Assembly: GCF_900105965.1 (NCBI RefSeq)
Contig: NZ_FNTV01000002.1
Span: forward strand, 248,001 to 312,000
DNA from: Arthrobacter alpinus
GTDB lineage: Bacteria > Actinomycetota > Actinomycetes > Actinomycetales > Micrococcaceae
Reading direction: 5' to 3'
Length of the DNA: 64,000 nt
Below are positions 60,700 through 64,000 of the stretch, piece by piece. The notes beneath the pieces were generated by a model. The model worked only from the letters and a program-made list of their open reading frames with translations, did no database searches and was not told where the DNA came from. The stretch's first letter is position 1. The number at the start of each line of letters is the position of its first letter. The position numbers and the translations under genes were made by a program.

Positions 60700-61651
60700 A
60701 TGCTCGAAAACACAAGTGAACTGGAAATAGCACGTGACCTGCTCATGCACCGCATCGAGCAACGCAAGCCCACGATCCGGACAGAAAATAGAGCGTTCAC
60801 CATTCGTGTACAGAGCCGGCCGACTTCATTCGCCACCGATGCCGACAATGAAGACCTGCACATGCGGGTTAACGCCGCAGAGCACGGACGCCTCCCGTCA
60901 CCCGAAGGACTTCATCTCCTTCGAAAAACTCTCCCCCTCATCAGCGACGCCCTCTATGGTGCCCGGGCACCGTGTGCACAGATCTTTGGCGGAGCTCACC
61001 TTTCAATCTCGCTGGCGCTGGGAACCGCGCTACCGGGAACAAAATTCGGAATCTTCGAAGCAATAGACACGCGCAACGAAGCCTGGGGTTCTGAAGCGGG
61101 CCAAGCTGATCCACTCAACAACGTCATCAGTGTGGAGGAAATCGTTCTACCCGCTGCGCCAGCAGCCAGCGCCCATGAAAGAATCGCAATCTGCATCAGC
61201 CTCTCTTCAGGAGCCGATCGCATGGCATTTGACCAACTGGTCCGCACGTCTCCGTACGAAATCACCAAAACGGCAATGGTTACTGCAACGACCACCAAGA
61301 TTGATGCTCGCGAGGCCGGGCGCCTCAGTGCCTCTATCGCACAGCATATTAAACAGTTTGCAGCCGATAGCGGGCGGGCTGAGGTCCATCTGGCATTCCA
61401 GGGCCCATATCCTATGGCCGTGCTGATCGGCCGCCATCTGAATACACTCCGAACCGTAGCCTGTGAATGGGACGACGAGGACGGCAAACCCCCGGTACAT
61501 TCCGCCCCTCATTCTCGACCCCGGGCGAGCCAGCGGTCCTATCACAAAAGTGCTGCTTGAAATTGACGCTTCAGAGGGGTCCGGTGGGGCCCTGACAGGC
61601 CTTGTTCCCGTGCTAGCAACGAATCCATTCACTGAACCGCCGACCATATGA
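60700..61651 (+). pseudogene. SAVED-domain sensor protein, 5' truncated and frameshifted
   Basis: The frame from about 60655 encodes LADKKQSNMLENTSELEIAR, then AAEHGRLPSPEGLHLLRKTL, SISLALGTALPGTKFGIFEA, RIAICISLSSGADRMAFDQL and AEVHLAFQGPYPMAVLIGRH, the pattern of SAVED domains that bind cyclic oligonucleotides in CBASS anti-phage defence. After DDEDG (about 61485) the frame is lost; one base fewer gives NPRYIPPLILDPGRASGPIT KVLLEID to a stop at 61651. Upstream it meets the truncated pilin gene, so any N-terminal effector is gone. No CD-NTase gene is in the window. Confidence 0.65.
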
Positions 61652-62099
61652 TCCATGACACCCACAATCCACCCTGAACCATTAGGAGAATCTATGCAAC
61701 GGAGAAGGATCGCCTGCTCCTACATAGAGAACCCCATGACCTTTAGCCTCGGTATTGCTTCATTAAGCGGAACACATGGATCGCCGTGCCGCAGCCCGCT
61801 CAGTATCACTACGACTCCACAGGACTACGTGGGCATGTAGTCGCTGCCCGGCATCAAGGCCGGGCCTGAAGGGTCAGCGGTTCGGATGCGCATCAAAGCA
61901 CCTGGCCTAGCCCCGGAGGTCGCGAAAACAGGTCTCAGCCATGCCCAACACACTCAGCGAGATTGATAATGCCGGTCGGCCGCTGATGGACTCATGTATC
62001 AAGCAGAAAGACCCCCCCGAACCCCACTCCATGAGGGGCAGAAACGCCGGGAGCCTGCTGTAGTGTGCCGCCGCTCGGCACCCGAGTCTGAACTATTGC
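61652..62099. other. intergenic, nothing recognised
   Basis: No gene with protein-like pattern on either strand. Confidence 0.35.
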
Positions 62100-62747
62100 T
62101 CAGCGAACGAGTGGCCTTCCGAGAGGAAGCCCACGGCCGCCGGTCTGGCTCCACATAACGTCGACGTAGAAATAGACTGCCACGGCAACGAAAGCAAAGG
62201 TAAACCAGCCTCCGAGGCTGGTCATCCTCGGGTCGCTTTCCAATGTGCCGATGAGGAGAAAAATGAGCGCGATATCGACAAACACGAGCATGAGGGTTGA
62301 ACCCCAGGATTGGCGCAGCGTTACAAGAGTGAGCATCACGAATATAAAAAGCCAACAAATCAGCCACAGTGCTTGAGCATTTACAACCTGATCAGCAGGA
62401 ATTCGATACCAATCATTGAGAAGTCCAAGTGACAAGGCGGCGTAGGTGGCAAAGAATCCGAAGAACAATACGAAGATGCCCGCTGATGCATTTTGGCCGA
62501 GCGCACAGGCCCAGACAGTGGCCAACAACAGACCAATGGCAGAGGCCGCGATGACCGTGGGTAAGGCGGCGGCGGCGGCGCTGGCGGGTACAAACCCAGT
62601 GTTGACCAAGCCAAGACCGAAGGCTCCGGCTATGGCCATGGGGAGTCCGACTATGCCCGGCACCCCTGCCAGCGGAGCGGATGGGGCTGTGGGAGCTTGG
62701 GGGACGACTGCAAGGGGCGGGTTGTCAATAACAGGCATGCTGGACAT
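62100..62747 (-). CDS. SatP/GPR1-FUN34-YaaH acetate transporter family protein
   Basis: 215 residues with six membrane helices: IVGLPMAIAGAFGLGLVNTG, LPTVIAASAIGLLLATVWAC, GIFVLFFGFFATYAALSLGL, ALWLICWLFIFVMLTLVTLR, MLVFVDIALIFLLIGTL and GGWFTFAFVAVAVYFYVDVM. The FFGFFATYAAL and WLICW segments agree with the AceTr family that carries acetate and succinate with protons. ATG 62747 or 62738 are both possible. Convergent with no one; lies after hxlA in the same direction. Confidence 0.78.
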   Translation of the reverse strand: MSSMPVIDNPPLAVVPQAPTAPSAPLAGVPGIVGLPMAIAGAFGLGLVNTGFVPASAAAAALPTVIAASAIGLLLATVWACALGQNASAGIFVLFFGFFATYAALSLGLLNDWYRIPADQVVNAQALWLICWLFIFVMLTLVTLRQSWGSTLMLVFVDIALIFLLIGTLESDPRMTSLGGWFTFAFVAVAVYFYVDVMWSQTGGRGLPLGRPLVR

Positions 62748-62870
62748 GGCAGGGAAACTCCAAGGGCTATAGGAAGGTGAGGGGCAAGACAGTTATTTAA
62801 AGCGCTGCGGGGAAGGGCGGAGGCTGACCCCAACCATGGACGTGGGACGCCACCGTCAATCGGGGTGAGG

Positions 62871-63494
62871 CTAGCTGATGGCGTCGCGGAGCTGCTTAGC
62901 AGCCAGGGCTGGGTCGGCCGCTCCGTAGATAGCACCGCCGGCGACAGCGACATCGGCGCCAGCACGTTCAACGGCTTCGATCGTGGTAAGGCTCACACCA
63001 CCGGCCACGGAGAACGGAACGCGGGCTTCTACTCCGGCGCGGAGCAGCCCCGTCAGGTCGAAACCGGGCTTGGCCTGCTCGTCCAGACCGGCGTGCATCT
63101 CTACGAACTTCGCACCCAGCGCACGGACTTCCTTGGCGCGAGTGACCTTGTCTGTCACACCAATTAGGTCGACAACGATGCCCTTGTTGTGAGCCTTGGC
63201 TGCTTTGACGGCACCGGAAATAGTGGAGTCATCGGCGGCGCCGAGCACGGTGACCAGGTCAGCACCCGCCTTGAAAGCGATGTCAGCCTCAAGTTCACCG
63301 GCATCCATGGTCTTCATGTCAGCAAAGACAATCTTGTCCGGGTGCGCATTCTTGACCGCGGTGACCGCTGAGAGCCCAGCGGCCTTGATCAGAGGGGTAC
63401 CGAGCTCGATGATGTCAACGTATTCAGCAACCTGGCCAGCCAGTTCGAGGGCGGCTTCGGTCGTAAGGAGATCCATAGCTACTTGGAGTTTCAT
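62871..63494 (-). CDS. hxlA: 3-hexulose-6-phosphate synthase
   Basis: 207 residues, the usual length. It joins formaldehyde with ribulose 5-phosphate in the ribulose monophosphate pathway, which detoxifies or fixes formaldehyde. The orotidine-decarboxylase-like barrel is plain: LQVAMDLLTTEAALELAGQV, VDIIELGTPLIKAAGLSAVT, KIVFADMKTMDAGELEADIA (the DxKxxD active site), ADLVTVLGAADDSTISGAVK and VPFSVAGGVSLTTIEAVERA. It follows hxlB by 55 bases. ATG 63494 is chosen by family alignment. Confidence 0.95.
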   Translation of the reverse strand: MKLQVAMDLLTTEAALELAGQVAEYVDIIELGTPLIKAAGLSAVTAVKNAHPDKIVFADMKTMDAGELEADIAFKAGADLVTVLGAADDSTISGAVKAAKAHNKGIVVDLIGVTDKVTRAKEVRALGAKFVEMHAGLDEQAKPGFDLTGLLRAGVEARVPFSVAGGVSLTTIEAVERAGADVAVAGGAIYGAADPALAAKQLRDAIS

Positions 63495-63549
63495 GATGTT
63501 GCTTCTTTCTGTAGGGAACTGCGATGGGTGTGGAAAATGAGTGTCTCGA

Positions 63550-64000
63550 TTATTCGAGATTGGCGTGCCTGAGCCATAACTGTTCGGCCGGTTCATTCGA
63601 GTTGTCCCACAACGACTGGAAGATGGTCTCGGTGGCGAGGAAAAGTACCTGCTCGAACAGAGACCCCGCATACTGGCGGGACACGCTGGAACCATGATCA
63701 GTCTTCTGGGCGGCCGGAATGATCACGAGTGCGTCGGCAAGTCCAGCCAGAGGCGAATCCGGGTTGGTGGTGAACACAGCAATGCGCGCACCCGCCTTCG
63801 CCGCCGTTCCCGCGGACTTAACCACTCCCGAGGTCGTCCCTGATCCGGAAGCCACCAAGAGCAAGTCACCGGAACTGATGGCCGGAGTGGTGGTGTCACC
63901 GGCGACATGAACGACCATGCCCAAGTGCATCAGCCGCATCGCGGCCATGCGCAGAACCAGCCCGCTGCGACCCGCTCCGGCCACGAACACCCGGATTGTC
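63550..64000 (-). CDS. hxlB: 6-phospho-3-hexuloisomerase, 5' part beyond window
   Basis: At least 150 residues of a SIS-domain isomerase that turns hexulose 6-phosphate into fructose 6-phosphate, the step after HxlA. Motifs: VFVAGAGRSGLVLRMAAMRL, LLLVASGSGTTSGVVKSAGT and QYAGSLFEQVLFLATETIFQ. The frame is open to the window edge, so the start is not seen. Partner of hxlA in one operon. Confidence 0.92.
   Translation of the reverse strand, partial: TIRVFVAGAGRSGLVLRMAAMRLMHLGMVVHVAGDTTTPAISSGDLLLVASGSGTTSGVVKSAGTAAKAGARIAVFTTNPDSPLAGLADALVIIPAAQKTDHGSSVSRQYAGSLFEQVLFLATETIFQSLWDNSNEPAEQLWLRHANLE

Overview
The window looks like accessory DNA of a high-GC actinobacterium, most likely Arthrobacter or another member of the Micrococcaceae. 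This is inferred from gene families: SipW-type alternate-signal exported proteins, a LAL-type LuxR regulator, an Hxl (ribulose monophosphate) gene pair, plasmid-type Ssb/NrdH/DUF4913 genes, and a Tn3 transposase with a DUF4158-type N-terminus. No rRNA, tRNA or CRISPR array was seen.

Layout. (1) 1-7400 is a plasmid-like or island segment: an MFS efflux fragment, a serine recombinase, two coupled membrane or cytosolic unknowns, an AT-rich lipoprotein/secreted-protein pair, a chimeric methylase/DUF4913 remnant, a small ParB-C-like protein, Ssb and an NrdH-like redoxin. (2) 7400-20860 is a surface-structure locus. It holds a 941-residue CSLREA/beta-helix protein, four SipW-type exported proteins (two are one perfect tandem duplicate), a SipW-like signal peptidase, an LPITG protein with a cytoplasmic zinc-ribbon tail, and a large ATP-binding LuxR regulator. 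Repeated TGAGTA/TACTCA motifs lie at both outer sides of the locus. (3) 21000-33000 carries small secreted proteins, a run of six small genes with two HicB-like proteins, a tandem-domain immunity-like protein with an Imm33-like neighbour, a small HNH operon, and lipoproteins. (4) 32857-40962 is a graveyard of mobile elements: a truncated IS3 element, Tn554-type tnpB/tnpC remnants, a SRAP remnant, and a complete-ended Tn3-family transposon (38-bp terminal repeats, 5-bp target duplication GAAGC). An IS110 element and an IS30 element are inserted in its transposase region. (5) 41100-55540 is a polysaccharide-degradation locus: a DeoR/LacI hybrid regulator, a PL8 lyase, a 2-hydroxyacid dehydrogenase, a carbohydrate ABC transporter, and a multidomain heparinase II/III-like enzyme. 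(6) 56500-61650 holds a decayed second copy of the 7400-8600 gene set, a class C sortase, the 3' part of an LPxTG pilin, and a SAVED-domain (CBASS-type sensor) gene that lost its 5' end. (7) 62100-64000 holds a SatP-type acetate transporter and hxlB-hxlA.

How it fits together. Region 2 reads as one operon system on the minus strand, from the adhesin through the exported subunits to the signal peptidase, the cell-wall protein and the regulator, with overlapping starts and stops. Region 6 pairs a pilin with its sortase through an intergenic hairpin. Paralogs of the same small genes sit beside both surface loci.

A recurring theme is decay. I count at least twelve genes that read through only if a one-base indel or a single stop codon is corrected (ssb, dam remnant, third immunity domain, LppX-like lipoprotein, IS3, SRAP, IS30, IS110, tnpA, heparinase tail twice, DUF11-like protein, SAVED gene). 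Some indels lie in homopolymers, so either real decay of mobile DNA or assembly indels could explain them; raw reads would decide.
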